Below are positions 16,965 through 25,397 of a stretch of DNA of 64,000 nt, in pieces. The notes beneath the pieces were generated by a model that saw nothing but the letters and a program-made list of their open reading frames with translations, ran no database searches and had not been told where the DNA came from. Position 1 is the stretch's first letter. Every line of letters starts with the position of its first letter. The DNA is from Enterococcus raffinosus (GTDB lineage Bacteria; Bacillota; Bacilli; Lactobacillales; Enterococcaceae), in NCBI RefSeq assembly GCF_001886185.1, contig NZ_JXLA01000009.1, forward strand, positions 60,744 through 124,743, given 5' to 3'. Position numbers and translations under genes: made by a program.

Positions 16965-18404
16965 ATGACAAACTTACAAAAAGAAGATTTTTCAAAATGG
17001 TATTTACAAACAATTCAAAAAGCTGACTTGATGGATTATTCACCCGTTCGTGGCTGTATTATCTTTAAAGCCGATGGTTGGGAACTATGGGAACATATTC
17101 AAGAGGACTTCAATAAATGGTTGAAATCTCAAGATATCCGTAACGTTTACTTCCCAATGCTGATCCCTAAGCATTTCCTAGAAAAAGAAGAAGAGCACGT
17201 TGAAGGGTTTGCGCCAGAATTGCCTTGGCTGACAAAAGTTGGTGACGAAGAATTAGAAGAGCCTTATGCATTACGACCAACATCTGAAACATTGATTGGA
17301 GATGCCTTCTCTAAATGGATCAACTCTTACCGTGACCTTCCTTACGAAATCAATCAATGGGCAAATGTTTTCCGTTGGGAGAAAAAGACAATGCCGTTTT
17401 TACGTACATCTGAATTCCTATGGCAAGAAGGACATACGGCCCATGAGTCTGAAAAAGATGCACGTGAACGTACAATGAGCGCATTAGAAGCCTACGCGAC
17501 ATTGATCGAGGACACTTTAGCGATCCCAGTTTATCGTGGACAAAAAACGCCGTCAGAACGCTTTGCCGGTGCCGTGGATACTTATTCTGTAGAGGCAATG
17601 ATGCGTGACGGGAAAGCCGTCCAAGCAGGAACGTCTCATTACCTAGGTCAAAACTTTGCGGAAGCTTTTGATATCAAATTCTTAAACCGCAACAACGAAC
17701 ATGAATTTGTTTATACGACTTCATGGGGAATTTCTACTCGTTTGCTTGGATCATTAATCATGGTTCATGGGGACGAACAGGGGTTAGTGTTGCCACCAAA
17801 AGTTGCACCAACACAAGTTATCTTGATTCCAGTGGGACCTTGGCAAAAGAACCCAGCAATTCTAGATCGTTTGACAGAATTGAAAGCATCTCTAGCGGAA
17901 AAAGATATCCGTGTACGGATTGATACCACAGATAATACGCCAGGCTATAAGTTCAATGAGTGGGAACTAAAAGGGGCGCCATTGCGAGTGGAATTTGGAC
18001 CGCGTGATTTAGAAAATAATCAAGCAGTGATTAAAATGCGTGATCTAGATGACAAAGAATCTGTATCACTAGATGGCATTGAAGATTATATTACTGAGCA
18101 ACTGGATGTTATGCAAAAACGTTTATTCGAAAGCGCACAAAAACGCTATGAAGCGAATGAACATACTGATATTGATACATTAGATGATTTGAAGGCACAT
18201 ATCGAAAAATCTAAAGAAGCTGGCGAAGTTCCAGGATTTGTCTTAATCGGTTGGGATGGTACTGAAGAAACAGAAGCTAAGATCAAAGAAGAAACTGGCT
18301 TCACTACTAGAAATATTCCATTTAATCCACCTGTTGAAAAAACAGTCGACATCGTTAGTGGAAAGCCTGCGAAACACACTGTTTGGATCGCACGCGCTTA
18401 TTAA
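16965..18404 (+). CDS. proS: Prolyl-tRNA synthetase, archaeal/eukaryotic type
   Basis: ProRS charges tRNA-Pro with proline. This 479-residue enzyme is of the short archaeal/eukaryote-like form: it begins with QKEDFSKWYLQTIQKADL, has no insertion editing domain, and ends in the zinc-binding-like C-terminal extension and the terminal aromatic (ARAY). Class II motifs are present: motif 2 region VFRWEKKTMPFLRTSEFLWQE near residue 142-162 and motif 3 STRLLGSLIMVHGDEQG near 255. The usual ProRS of enterococci is the longer bacterial form, so this may be a second copy or a replacement. The AGGAGG-preceded start lies behind a proline T-box. Confidence 0.93.
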   Translation: MTNLQKEDFSKWYLQTIQKADLMDYSPVRGCIIFKADGWELWEHIQEDFNKWLKSQDIRNVYFPMLIPKHFLEKEEEHVEGFAPELPWLTKVGDEELEEPYALRPTSETLIGDAFSKWINSYRDLPYEINQWANVFRWEKKTMPFLRTSEFLWQEGHTAHESEKDARERTMSALEAYATLIEDTLAIPVYRGQKTPSERFAGAVDTYSVEAMMRDGKAVQAGTSHYLGQNFAEAFDIKFLNRNNEHEFVYTTSWGISTRLLGSLIMVHGDEQGLVLPPKVAPTQVILIPVGPWQKNPAILDRLTELKASLAEKDIRVRIDTTDNTPGYKFNEWELKGAPLRVEFGPRDLENNQAVIKMRDLDDKESVSLDGIEDYITEQLDVMQKRLFESAQKRYEANEHTDIDTLDDLKAHIEKSKEAGEVPGFVLIGWDGTEETEAKIKEETGFTTRNIPFNPPVEKTVDIVSGKPAKHTVWIARAY

Positions 18405-18426
18405 TCTATATGGATGATAGTAGCTT

Positions 18427-18455
18427 TTGCAGGTTTATACCTGTCTAAGTAATAT
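18427..18455 (+). promoter_or_regulatory. Predicted promoter of the structured RNA after proS
   Basis: TTGCAG (18427-18432) and TAATAT (18450-18455) have an exact 17-bp spacer, placing a start near 18461, at the beginning of the structured segment and 57 bp after the proS stop. Confidence 0.6.
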
Positions 18456-18460
18456 TATCA

Positions 18461-18670
18461 ATGCCCGGCTTTACGAAGCCTTTGTTACTTGAGGAAGTCC
18501 GCTACAGAATCACTTTTTATATAAATGAGTTTTTGCAATTACTGTTTAATCAATCAGCCACCAGTAAGCAGGACGGTCGGGAATTTGGTTTCCCAAAAGG
18601 TTGATCTGTGCGGTTATATTCTTAGAGCCAGCAACAATCAAAGACATTTGATTGTTGCTGGCTTGTTTTT
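18461..18670 (+). ncRNA. Candidate structured small RNA with terminator
   Basis: There is no open frame of note between the predicted start (near 18461) and a perfect 17-bp terminator stem at 18626-18642/18647-18663 followed by a T run. Inside, nested pairings are seen: CCCGGC (18464-18469) with GTCGGG (18576-18581), GTCCGC (18497-18502) with GCAGGAC (18568-18574), and ACAG (18504-18507) with CTGT (18542-18545), plus a local GGGAA...TTCCC hairpin. The roughly 200-nt size is like a 6S-type or other regulatory RNA, but I could not match it to a known family. It could instead be a long 3' tail of proS mRNA. Confidence 0.5.
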
Positions 18671-18845
18671 GCGAGTCCAACTTTTTGCAGTTGGCTACGT
18701 TTGGAACCGATGAAGGGTATTATGTAGAATAAAAGTTACGAGCTGTTTAGTTGGATCGTATGCGATGCGAAAATTGAGTGATTTTTCAGGTCTTTGGAAA
18801 AATCATTTCGTTATGGGAGCTAGCTGCAAGTTATTTAGGATATAA
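18671..18845 (+). repeat. 155-bp leader repeat upstream of the GNAT gene
   Basis: The unit starts directly after the T run of the preceding terminator. The long-range arms are TCCAACT (18676-18682) / AGTTGGA (18749-18755). The small hairpin is TGATTTTT (18779-18786) / AAAAATCA (18798-18805). GCGAG at 18671 recurs as GCAAG at 18826, a period of 155 bp, where a partial next copy begins. The end GAGCTAGCTGC matches the hisS leader units closely, marking a common subfamily. The copy looks more decayed than those at mgtE. Confidence 0.75.
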
Positions 18846-18936
18846 TCAGTGATAAGTATTTCAAAAAAAGTTGGAGAAAGAAGATTAACAAAATCGTATA
18901 GGCACGTAGTTAAAAGAATAAATAGCAGGAGGTAGT

Positions 18937-19413
18937 ATGGACTATTTAATCCGAGAGTTAAAAGAATCGGAATATCCGTTGTTGGAAGAGTTTTTGTACC
19001 AAGCGATTTTTCAAAGAGATCAAGAAAACCCGATTCCAAGAAGTGAACTGAATAAACCTAGTATCAATAGGTACATTCGTGATTTTGGCAAGTATGTGGA
19101 TGATTTCTGCTTATGCGCAGAAGTCGATCGTAAGGTTGTTGGGGCAGTTTGGGTTCGAAACATTCAAGGATTTGGTTCGATTGATGATCAAACCCCTGAA
19201 TTCTCAATCTCACTCTATTCGGACTATCGTGGGAAGGGGATCGGCACAGCGATGATGCGAGCGATGCTTCAAAAATTGAAAGAAAAAGGATATGCGAAAA
19301 CTTCTTTGGCTGTTCAGAAGGATAATTATGCTTTGAAAATGTATACTGCTGTTGGTTTTGAGATCGTTGATAAAAATGAAGAAGAATATATCATGGTATG
19401 TCCGTTAAATTAA
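18937..19413 (+). CDS. GNAT-family N-acetyltransferase
   Basis: This 158-residue protein is a GCN5-related acetyltransferase. The acetyl-CoA pyrophosphate loop is YRGKGIGTAMMRAML (about residues 99-113), followed by the helix SLAVQKDNYALKMYTAVGFEIV, typical of motif B. The substrate is unknown; it could be a small molecule or a protein N-terminus. AGGAGG lies before ATG 18937. Upstream are the remnants of a 155-bp leader repeat, and downstream lies the relic of a surface protein gene. Confidence 0.85.
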   Translation: MDYLIRELKESEYPLLEEFLYQAIFQRDQENPIPRSELNKPSINRYIRDFGKYVDDFCLCAEVDRKVVGAVWVRNIQGFGSIDDQTPEFSISLYSDYRGKGIGTAMMRAMLQKLKEKGYAKTSLAVQKDNYALKMYTAVGFEIVDKNEEEYIMVCPLN

Positions 19414-19577
19414 GTTTCCGTAAGCGGGTTATACTTTTGAAAAAATCCTTCGAACTTTGATATAACTTCTAATAAAGTCGGCATGTGTTAAGATTGATCT
19501 CTCTGGATTGACAGTGAATAGTCTAAAAAAATTGACTAATTAATTAGTATGATTTATGAAAGTTTCGAATAAAATAG

Positions 19578-19712
19578 AAATTTTATTTTAAGAACCTGCC
19601 AAAAACTGGTTCGGAGCAAAAACCTTTATCAGCGATCCTCGGTCTCTGTGTACTCGCAGGAAGTTTCTTCCTATTATGGATCCGCAGATCAAAAAAAGAG
19701 GAAGAAAAATAA
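19578..19712 (+). pseudogene. Relic of an LPXTG cell-wall-anchored protein (sorting signal only)
   Basis: In frame from 19590, the DNA reads KNLPKTGSEQKP, then a hydrophobic span (LSAILGLCVLAGSFFLLWI), then RRSKKEEEK and a TAA stop at 19710. That is a complete sortase sorting signal: LPKTG, a membrane span and a charged tail. An in-frame TAG at 19575 and the lack of a start codon or ribosome site show that it is not translated as it stands. The rest of the surface protein is missing from the 160 bp between the GNAT gene and this piece. Its terminator is still in place at 19724. Confidence 0.8.
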
Positions 19713-19723
19713 ATAAGTAGAAT

Positions 19724-19760
19724 CCGAGAGGTGAAATCATTTTTCCCTCTCGGGTTTTTG
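19724..19760 (+). terminator. Terminator after the LPXTG relic
   Basis: Stem CCGAGAGG / CCTCTCGG (19724-19731/19746-19753) followed by a T run; it most likely served the lost surface protein gene. Confidence 0.85.
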
Positions 19761-19818
19761 TTTCTTTTCAATTCAAAAAAGAATCGGTACAATGAATGGT
19801 AAAGAATGGAGGCAAATG

Positions 19819-20790
19819 ATGAAAATCGTAGTTTTAGATGGTTATGCGTTGAATCCAGGAGATCTGAGCTGGAAAGGCTTTGAAGAATTTGGCGAGGTTA
19901 TCGTTTATGATCGTACATCCTTTACAGATAAAAAGGAAATCATCGAGCGAATCGGTGACGCGGAAGCGATCCTGACGAATAAGACGCCGATTGATGAAGA
20001 AGTTTTGGCCGCTGTTCCGCAGTTGAAATATATTGGTGTGGTGGCGACTGGGTACAATGTTGTAGATATCGAAGCGGCTAGGAAGCGAAATATTCCGGTG
20101 ACGAATATTCCAGCGTATGGAACAGCCGCAGTTGCACAGTTTACTTTAGCGCTTTTATTGGAGATCGTGAATCAAGTCGGTGTTCATAATGACTCAGTCC
20201 ACCAAGGCGACTGGCAACGGAGTGTTGATTTTACCTACCAAAAAACACCATTGATGGAGTTGCAGAACAAGACGCTTGGATTGATTGGCTATGGTGAAAT
20301 TGCACAAGCAACAGCGGCGATTGCCCATGCTTTTAATATGAAGGTTATCTATTGGAATCATCGTCCAAAAGAACCGCAGGCTTCATGGGCGCAGCAAGTA
20401 TCTATTGAGGAGCTCTACCGTCAAGCGGATATTATCAGCCTACATGTCCCGCAGACAGCGGAGACACAAGAGATGATTAATCAAGAAACCATCCATCAAA
20501 TGAAGGATGGCGTCGTTTTATTGAATACAGCACGCGGCGGTCTATTAGATGAGGCAGCTGTCGCAGAAGCTTTAAACAAAGGGAAAATTATCGGTGCAGG
20601 TGTCGATGTGGTCTCTAAAGAGCCGATGGCTGATAATAATCCATTACTGAAGGCTAAAAACTGTATTATTACGCCTCATATTGCTTGGCGGCCATTGGAA
20701 ACTCGAGAACGGTTGATGGGAATCGCAGTAGATAATTTCGCTGCATTTATAGCAGGAGAAGAACAGAATGTCGTGAATAAGCGCGACTGA
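19819..20790 (+). CDS. D-2-hydroxyacid dehydrogenase (glycerate dehydrogenase-like)
   Basis: This 323-residue NAD-dependent enzyme interconverts a 2-ketoacid and a D-2-hydroxyacid. The cofactor site is LGLIGYGEIAQA near residue 147; catalytic residues fall in NTARGGLLDE (arginine), VDVVSKEPM (glutamate) and PHIAW (histidine). The TGYNVVDIEAARKRNI segment is typical of the glycerate/hydroxypyruvate branch. The substrate is not fixed by sequence. ATG 19819 is chosen because GGAGG stands six bases upstream. It is followed by its own terminator and appears monocistronic. Confidence 0.87.
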   Translation: MKIVVLDGYALNPGDLSWKGFEEFGEVIVYDRTSFTDKKEIIERIGDAEAILTNKTPIDEEVLAAVPQLKYIGVVATGYNVVDIEAARKRNIPVTNIPAYGTAAVAQFTLALLLEIVNQVGVHNDSVHQGDWQRSVDFTYQKTPLMELQNKTLGLIGYGEIAQATAAIAHAFNMKVIYWNHRPKEPQASWAQQVSIEELYRQADIISLHVPQTAETQEMINQETIHQMKDGVVLLNTARGGLLDEAAVAEALNKGKIIGAGVDVVSKEPMADNNPLLKAKNCIITPHIAWRPLETRERLMGIAVDNFAAFIAGEEQNVVNKRD

Positions 20791-20807
20791 TTGGGACATT
20801 TTTGTTC

Positions 20808-20846
20808 AAAGATATCACCTTTTTAAAAGGGTGGTATCTTTTTTTG
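20808..20846 (+). terminator. Terminator after the hydroxyacid dehydrogenase gene
   Basis: AAGATATCACC and GGTGGTATCTT form an imperfect stem around an A/T loop and are followed by seven T. Confidence 0.82.
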
Positions 20847-21162
20847 TAAGAAATGTGATCACATTTAGTTAGATAAAATAATTTTATTTATTTTAAAAAG
20901 TTGCATAAACCCTTCATCTGTTTGTTTTTGGACGCTTAGAATTATTGTTAGTTATTTATTGAACTTAATAAAGTAATTGTAAAAAAGGTAAATAGAATAG
21001 ATAAAGTTACTATTCAAAAGGTTTATATAAAATATTATAAGTGAATACTTCCTTCTTCCTATTTACAATACGGTTATTTTATGTATAAAATATTTTTGTG
21101 AACGGTTACATAAGAATTATTACTATAAAGGAATCAAAAACAACGGACGGAGGATGAAACGA
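20847..21162. other. AT-rich intergenic region with no visible gene
   Basis: About 315 bp of very AT-rich DNA precedes the unrecognised gene at 21163. I see no open frame, clear hairpin or conserved element. A promoter for the next gene probably lies near its 3' end (TTGTGA...TACTAT, spacing not ideal). Confidence 0.4.
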
Positions 21163-22122
21163 ATGAAGGAAGCATTGTTAGGGCAGCGACAAATTTTTGG
21201 TATGTTGAGAAAGAGCTTAGAAAAACGCGTGGCTCAGCGCTATGAACAAACGAAAAATGCGGCGGAGATCGTAGAGGCGGCAGTGGCTATTTTGGTACGT
21301 GACGCACTTTCTGTGGGGGATTTTGCCTACCTGTTCCCAGAGCTGATTCGTGAGATTTTTCTGACTGCTGCACCTAATGACACGTTGCGTCGTCATTGTG
21401 TCTATTTCCGCGATTACTTTGTAGGTGAAGAAGAATGGCAGACAGTCATTGATCGCCTGTTTAAGAGTGAAGAAGAATACCTCGAGCTGACAAAGCAAGC
21501 TCGTTCCTATAGGAAACTCTTGATTAAGAGAGGCGCTGAGACCTTCGAGAAGACAGCGTTTCAATTTGATCTTGCGACGGTTTTTAAAGATGGCAACGGG
21601 AAAAGATACGCCTGGACATTACGTGATACGAAACAGATTCCAATCGGACAAGAAAGTGAAACGGCTGAAATATTGGAAATTTTGACCACCTTGACCATCT
21701 TCCAAACGGGAGGTGTCCGTCGTTTTGCGGAATATGTGAAATTCAAAAGTATAAAAACCTGTATCGATACGCAGCATGAAGCCAGTCAACCAGAACAAGA
21801 AGAACTGTCCGAAATGGATTCATCGGATGAAAAATGCGAAATTTCTGAAAAAGAAGAACCGTCTGAAGAGGAACCGGTGTTGGCAGAACCTTCGAATGAA
21901 AATAAAAAAGGCAAGCTGAACTATCAGGAAATCGCTGATCAGATCGATGCGAAGTACCCGCTGCCTTGGGAGCTGCCGCTAAATGAGTCAGCCGCCGCAA
22001 CGGCACATAAGCCCAAAAGCTCTGAAAGACGTCACGGCAAAACGCAAGAAGAAATTGAACAGGGACGCGAGAAAAGAAAATGGGAGAGAAAAGTCAAGAA
22101 ACTATTGACTGGAAGGAGATAG
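21163..22122 (+). CDS. Unrecognised protein with acidic linker
   Basis: I do not recognise this 319-residue protein. It has no signal peptide or membrane span. Residues 1-190 look like a folded, mainly helical domain with a strand-rich part (FDLATVFKDGNGKRYAWTLRD). Residues 205-245 are a strongly acidic linker rich in Glu and Ser (EEEPVLAE and similar). The rest is basic (RRHGKTQEEIEQGREKRKWERKVKKLL), suggesting contact with nucleic acid or another acidic partner. ATG 21163 has GGAGG nine bases upstream; ATG 21154 abuts that site. It stands alone between terminators. Confidence 0.7.
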   Translation: MKEALLGQRQIFGMLRKSLEKRVAQRYEQTKNAAEIVEAAVAILVRDALSVGDFAYLFPELIREIFLTAAPNDTLRRHCVYFRDYFVGEEEWQTVIDRLFKSEEEYLELTKQARSYRKLLIKRGAETFEKTAFQFDLATVFKDGNGKRYAWTLRDTKQIPIGQESETAEILEILTTLTIFQTGGVRRFAEYVKFKSIKTCIDTQHEASQPEQEELSEMDSSDEKCEISEKEEPSEEEPVLAEPSNENKKGKLNYQEIADQIDAKYPLPWELPLNESAAATAHKPKSSERRHGKTQEEIEQGREKRKWERKVKKLLTGRR

Positions 22123-22164
22123 CGGTGTGCTTTTTTGCGCATAGGGTTTATTCAGCGAGCCTTT

Positions 22165-22200
22165 AAAAAGAAAAAAAACGAGCACATACGTACTCGCTTT
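22165..22200 (-). terminator. Terminator of the aldo-keto reductase gene
   Basis: On the minus strand the 7-bp stem CGAGTAC / GTGCTCG with loop GTAT (22179-22196) is followed by a long T run. It may also weakly serve the rightward gene ending at 22122. A second hairpin AAGAAAAAGA / TCTTTTTCTT lies at 22221-22249. Confidence 0.72.
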
Positions 22201-22249
22201 TGCTTATTATTATCGAATTTAAGAAAAAGAGCTTTTCGTTCTTTTTCTT

Positions 22250-23185
22250 CTATTTAAATAGTTGATCGATTGTTTCGAAATCTTCCGTCGATAAACGAAT
22301 ATCTACGGCTTTAGCATTTGCTTCGACTTGGTCTGGCCGTTTTGCGCCAGGGATGACCACATCGATTTGCGGATGCTTCATATACCAAGCCAAGACAAGC
22401 TGTGTAACAGTAGCTCCGTAATTTTTCGCGATAGGTTTTAGTTGATCAACTTTTTTGATAATCTCTGCGAAACGTTCTCCCTTGAAGTCTGGATTTTTGC
22501 TGCGCAGATCGCTGTCTTCGAAGGTTGTTTCTTCACTGTACTTCCCTGTCAATAGACCTGAGTCTAGTGGATAATAAGGAACGAAGCTGATTTTATTTGC
22601 TTTCAAATAAGGAAACAGTTCTTTTTCATGTTCGCGGTGGATCAGGCTGAAGCGTTCTTCGACGATATCGACATAGCCGTCTTGATTGGCTTCCTTTAAT
22701 TGTTCCAATGAGAAGTTCGAAACACCGATCGCACGAATTTTACCTTCTTCTTTTAGCTCATGTAACGCTGCTACTGCTTCATTTTTCGGAGTCGTCTCAT
22801 CAGGAAAATGGATATAGAAAATATCTAGATAATCCGTTTGAAGTCGTTGCAGAGCAGCCTCTACCGCGTTACGTAGAAATTCTGGCGAGTTATTGAACTT
22901 TCCATCCTGTTGCATGTCATGAGCGGCTTTCGTCGCTACGATCACACGGGAGCGATCAAACTCAGGCTCTTGCAATACTTCACCAATCAATTCTTCTGAA
23001 CGGCCACGCCCATAAGAAAAAGCGGTATCCAATAGAGTTATTCCGTTATTGATGGCAGTGCGAACAACATCTTTTCCAATTTCATCTGTCAAGTTCGGGT
23101 AAAGGTTGTGTCCACCTACGGCATTCGTTCCTAGACCTAAGTCGCTTGCATAGACTCGTGATTTTCCAATTCGTACATCTGTCAT
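22250..23185 (-). CDS. Aldo/keto reductase
   Basis: This 311-residue TIM-barrel oxidoreductase uses NADPH to reduce aldehydes or ketones. The catalytic tetrad is visible: Asp in LLDTAFSYG, Tyr in SYGRGRSE, Lys in VIVATKAAH and His in IFYIHFPDE. Near the C-terminus, [15 protein letters not shown] is the cofactor-phosphate region. It is closest in style to the IolS/YccK general-stress group. ATG 23185 has AAGGAG ten bases upstream and gives the usual N-terminus; the longer upstream reading has no such site. It is divergent from the hisS leader. Confidence 0.88.
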   Translation of the reverse strand: MTDVRIGKSRVYASDLGLGTNAVGGHNLYPNLTDEIGKDVVRTAINNGITLLDTAFSYGRGRSEELIGEVLQEPEFDRSRVIVATKAAHDMQQDGKFNNSPEFLRNAVEAALQRLQTDYLDIFYIHFPDETTPKNEAVAALHELKEEGKIRAIGVSNFSLEQLKEANQDGYVDIVEERFSLIHREHEKELFPYLKANKISFVPYYPLDSGLLTGKYSEETTFEDSDLRSKNPDFKGERFAEIIKKVDQLKPIAKNYGATVTQLVLAWYMKHPQIDVVIPGAKRPDQVEANAKAVDIRLSTEDFETIDQLFK

Positions 23186-23377
23186 ATAGTATCCGCTCCT
23201 TGCTTTTTTCGTCTCACTAAAGAAACGATCATTCTTTTTCAAGTTTAAAATAAAGTATGAAAAAAAGCGACTATTCTTTTTCGAACTTCAGATATACCCA
23301 TGAAATCACTTGACTTTCATGCATTTTTTTAGTAGCTTAGGAAGAGATAAAAACATCAATGAAATATCTATGAAGGA

Positions 23378-23595
23378 ACCAGTAAATTACGAAAAAACGT
23401 ACAGAAAAAATTGCCTTGGCTGAAAGCAATTTCGTGAAAAGTAATTGAAAGACAGTCTGGAGATGAGCGCGTGCAAAGCCGCTCCGTTACGCAAGCGTTA
23501 ATTGCTAGAGAAAAAAGAGGGAGACTCTTTTTAAAAATAGGTGGTACCGCGATAATATTCGCCCTTGTTCGTTCACACGAGCAAGGGCTTTTTTT
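23378..23595 (+). promoter_or_regulatory. T-box riboswitch controlling hisS-aspS
   Basis: The T-box antiterminator core AGGTGGTACCGCG is at 23539-23551, followed by an 11-bp terminator stem GCCCTTGTTCG / CGAGCAAGGGC (23561-23571/23578-23588) and seven T. Upstream, a stem I with CCAG/CTGG at its base and AATTAC/GTAATT above it leaves GAAAGACAG in the specifier loop, so the specifier is probably GAC (aspartate, 23451-23453). The leader thus appears to read tRNA-Asp while the first gene of the operon is hisS. Confidence 0.88.
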
Positions 23596-24030
23596 GTCAG
23601 TTGCACTATTCGCAGTTTGCCTATTGAGAAAGTATATTCATTATATAAGGTAAATTTTAGCTCAAGATGTATAGTGCAATGATATGCGTACGAAAATAAA
23701 TTCATTTTTCCAGTTTTTAGAAAAATGATTTCCCTATTAATGAGCTAGTTGCGAGTTCTGCTTTTTGCAGCTTTTAACGTTTGAAAGGTAACTATAAGTT
23801 TGCAGCAATCTAGTGAACAAGTAGTATAGCAGAATCGTATGCGTACGAAGATGAGCTCATTTTTCACGCTTTTAAAAAATGATTCCCTTACTTGTGAGCT
23901 AGCTGCGAGTTCTTTTTACCAAAACGTACAAATTTTTAATCCAAGGTATAACACCTCTACAGAAGGGTATCTGGCTTGAAGAGCAATCGTACTTTTCTGC
24001 AAAGTTAAAATAAATACATCAATATGAAGG
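23596..24030 (+). repeat. 155-bp leader repeats between the T-box and hisS (two copies plus a degenerate third)
   Basis: The first unit starts at the last base of the T-box terminator's T run. Copy A arms are TTGCACT (23601-23607) / AGTGCAA (23673-23679) and copy B arms are TTCTGCT (23756-23762) / AGCAGAA (23828-23834). TATGCGTACGAA recurs at 155 bp. The small hairpins are TCATTTTT / AAAAATGA (23702-23709/23721-23728 and 23857-23864/23875-23882). A third, decayed unit (about 23909-24030) resembles the pduF unit at its 3' end, with AATAAATACATNAA then the hisS ribosome site. Confidence 0.85.
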
Positions 24031-24039
24031 AGATAAACC

Positions 24040-25338
24040 ATGAGTTATCAGCGACCAAAAGGGACCAATGATATTTTACCGGGAGAAAGCGAAAAATGGC
24101 AGTTTGTCGAAGAGACTGCCCGCTTAGTATTCAACGACTACCAATATCAAGAGATCCGCACACCGATTTTTGAACACTATGAAGTCATCGCCCGCAGCGT
24201 TGGGGATACGACAGATATCATTTCAAAGGAAATGTATGATTTTCACGACAAAGGGGATCGTCATGTGACGCTTCGTCCTGAAGGAACGGCACCAATTGTA
24301 CGGGCTTATGTTGAGAATAAATTGTTTGGACCAGAATTCAAGAAGCCTTATAAGGTTTACTATACAGGTCCGATGTTCCGATATGAACGTCCGCAAAAAG
24401 GCCGTTTGCGTCAATTCCACCAAATCGGTGTAGAAGCCTTTGGCAGTGAAAATCCGAGCTTGGATGTTGAAGTAATGGCGATGGCGATGGATTTCTTTAA
24501 ACAGCTGGGGATCACTCAGCTGCGTTTAGTGATCAATACTTTGGGAGACAAAGAAACGCGTACAAACTATCGTCAAGCGTTAATTACGTATTTGGAGGCG
24601 CATGAAGAAGAGTTAAGCGAAGATTCTCGTCGTCGTTTACATGAAAATCCATTACGGGTCTTAGACAGTAAAGATCGCAAGGATCAACCAATTGTTGCGG
24701 ATGCGCCAAGCATCTTAGATTATTTAAGCGATTATGCAAAGGACTACTTTGAAGGTGTCACAAAGACATTGGAATATTTGAATATTTCCTATGAAATCGA
24801 TCACCGGATGGTTCGTGGTTTGGATTATTATAACCATACGATTTTTGAGATCATGAGTGATGCTCCTGGAATGGGTGCACAAACAACGATCTGTGGTGGT
24901 GGACGTTATGACGGACTTGTAGAAGAACTGGGCGGACCGGAAACACCAGGTATCGGTTTTGCGATGGGGATTGAACGGATTCTATTAACTCTGGAACAAG
25001 AAGACGTAATGATTCCAAGTGCGGCAAGTCTTGATGCCTATGTAGTAGGACTTGGTGAGGAAACAAATATGGAGAGTTTGAAGGTCGTTCAAGCGATTCG
25101 CGGCTTTGGTTTTTCAGCAGATCGGGATTTTATGGGAAGAAAAGCAAAAGCGCAATTTAAGACGGCTGATAAGGAAGGCGCGAAGCTTGTCCTAACCTTA
25201 GGTGAAGATGAGTTGGCAAAAGGCGTCATCAATGTGAAGGATTCTGCGACTCGGGAAGAAAAAGCTTTTCCACTAGCTGATCTTTATGAAGACTTTGCAG
25301 CAATCTATGATGAAATGACCATGCCAAAGCTTGATTAA
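24040..25338 (+). CDS. hisS: Histidyl-tRNA synthetase
   Basis: HisRS charges tRNA-His. This 432-residue class II enzyme shows motif 2 [16 protein letters not shown] near residue 111, the HisA motif [11 protein letters not shown] (here [10 protein letters not shown]) near 258, and motif 3 [11 protein letters not shown] near 305. The C-terminal anticodon domain follows. AAGGAG precedes ATG 24040. It forms an operon with aspS 59 bp downstream under an aspartate-type T-box. The leader between the T-box and the gene is more than 400 nt, filled with tandem repeats. Confidence 0.97.
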   Translation: MSYQRPKGTNDILPGESEKWQFVEETARLVFNDYQYQEIRTPIFEHYEVIARSVGDTTDIISKEMYDFHDKGDRHVTLRPEGTAPIVRAYVENKLFGPEFKKPYKVYYTGPMFRYERPQKGRLRQFHQIGVEAFGSENPSLDVEVMAMAMDFFKQLGITQLRLVINTLGDKETRTNYRQALITYLEAHEEELSEDSRRRLHENPLRVLDSKDRKDQPIVADAPSILDYLSDYAKDYFEGVTKTLEYLNISYEIDHRMVRGLDYYNHTIFEIMSDAPGMGAQTTICGGGRYDGLVEELGGPETPGIGFAMGIERILLTLEQEDVMIPSAASLDAYVVGLGEETNMESLKVVQAIRGFGFSADRDFMGRKAKAQFKTADKEGAKLVLTLGEDELAKGVINVKDSATREEKAFPLADLYEDFAAIYDEMTMPKLD

Positions 25339-25397
25339 ATGAAATAAATCTTACTTTTAACAAGGTAGATTACTTAAATAAATGGAGGAATGAAAAA

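Noticed and set aside
18491..18512. GAGGAAGTCCG and ACAGAA recall conserved parts of RNase P RNA
   Set aside because: In RNase P these motifs lie hundreds of nucleotides apart; here they are adjacent and the whole transcript is only about 210 nt.
19578..19712. LPKTG segment as a real small surface peptide gene
   Set aside because: There is no start codon or ribosome site after the in-frame TAG at 19575, and no signal peptide.
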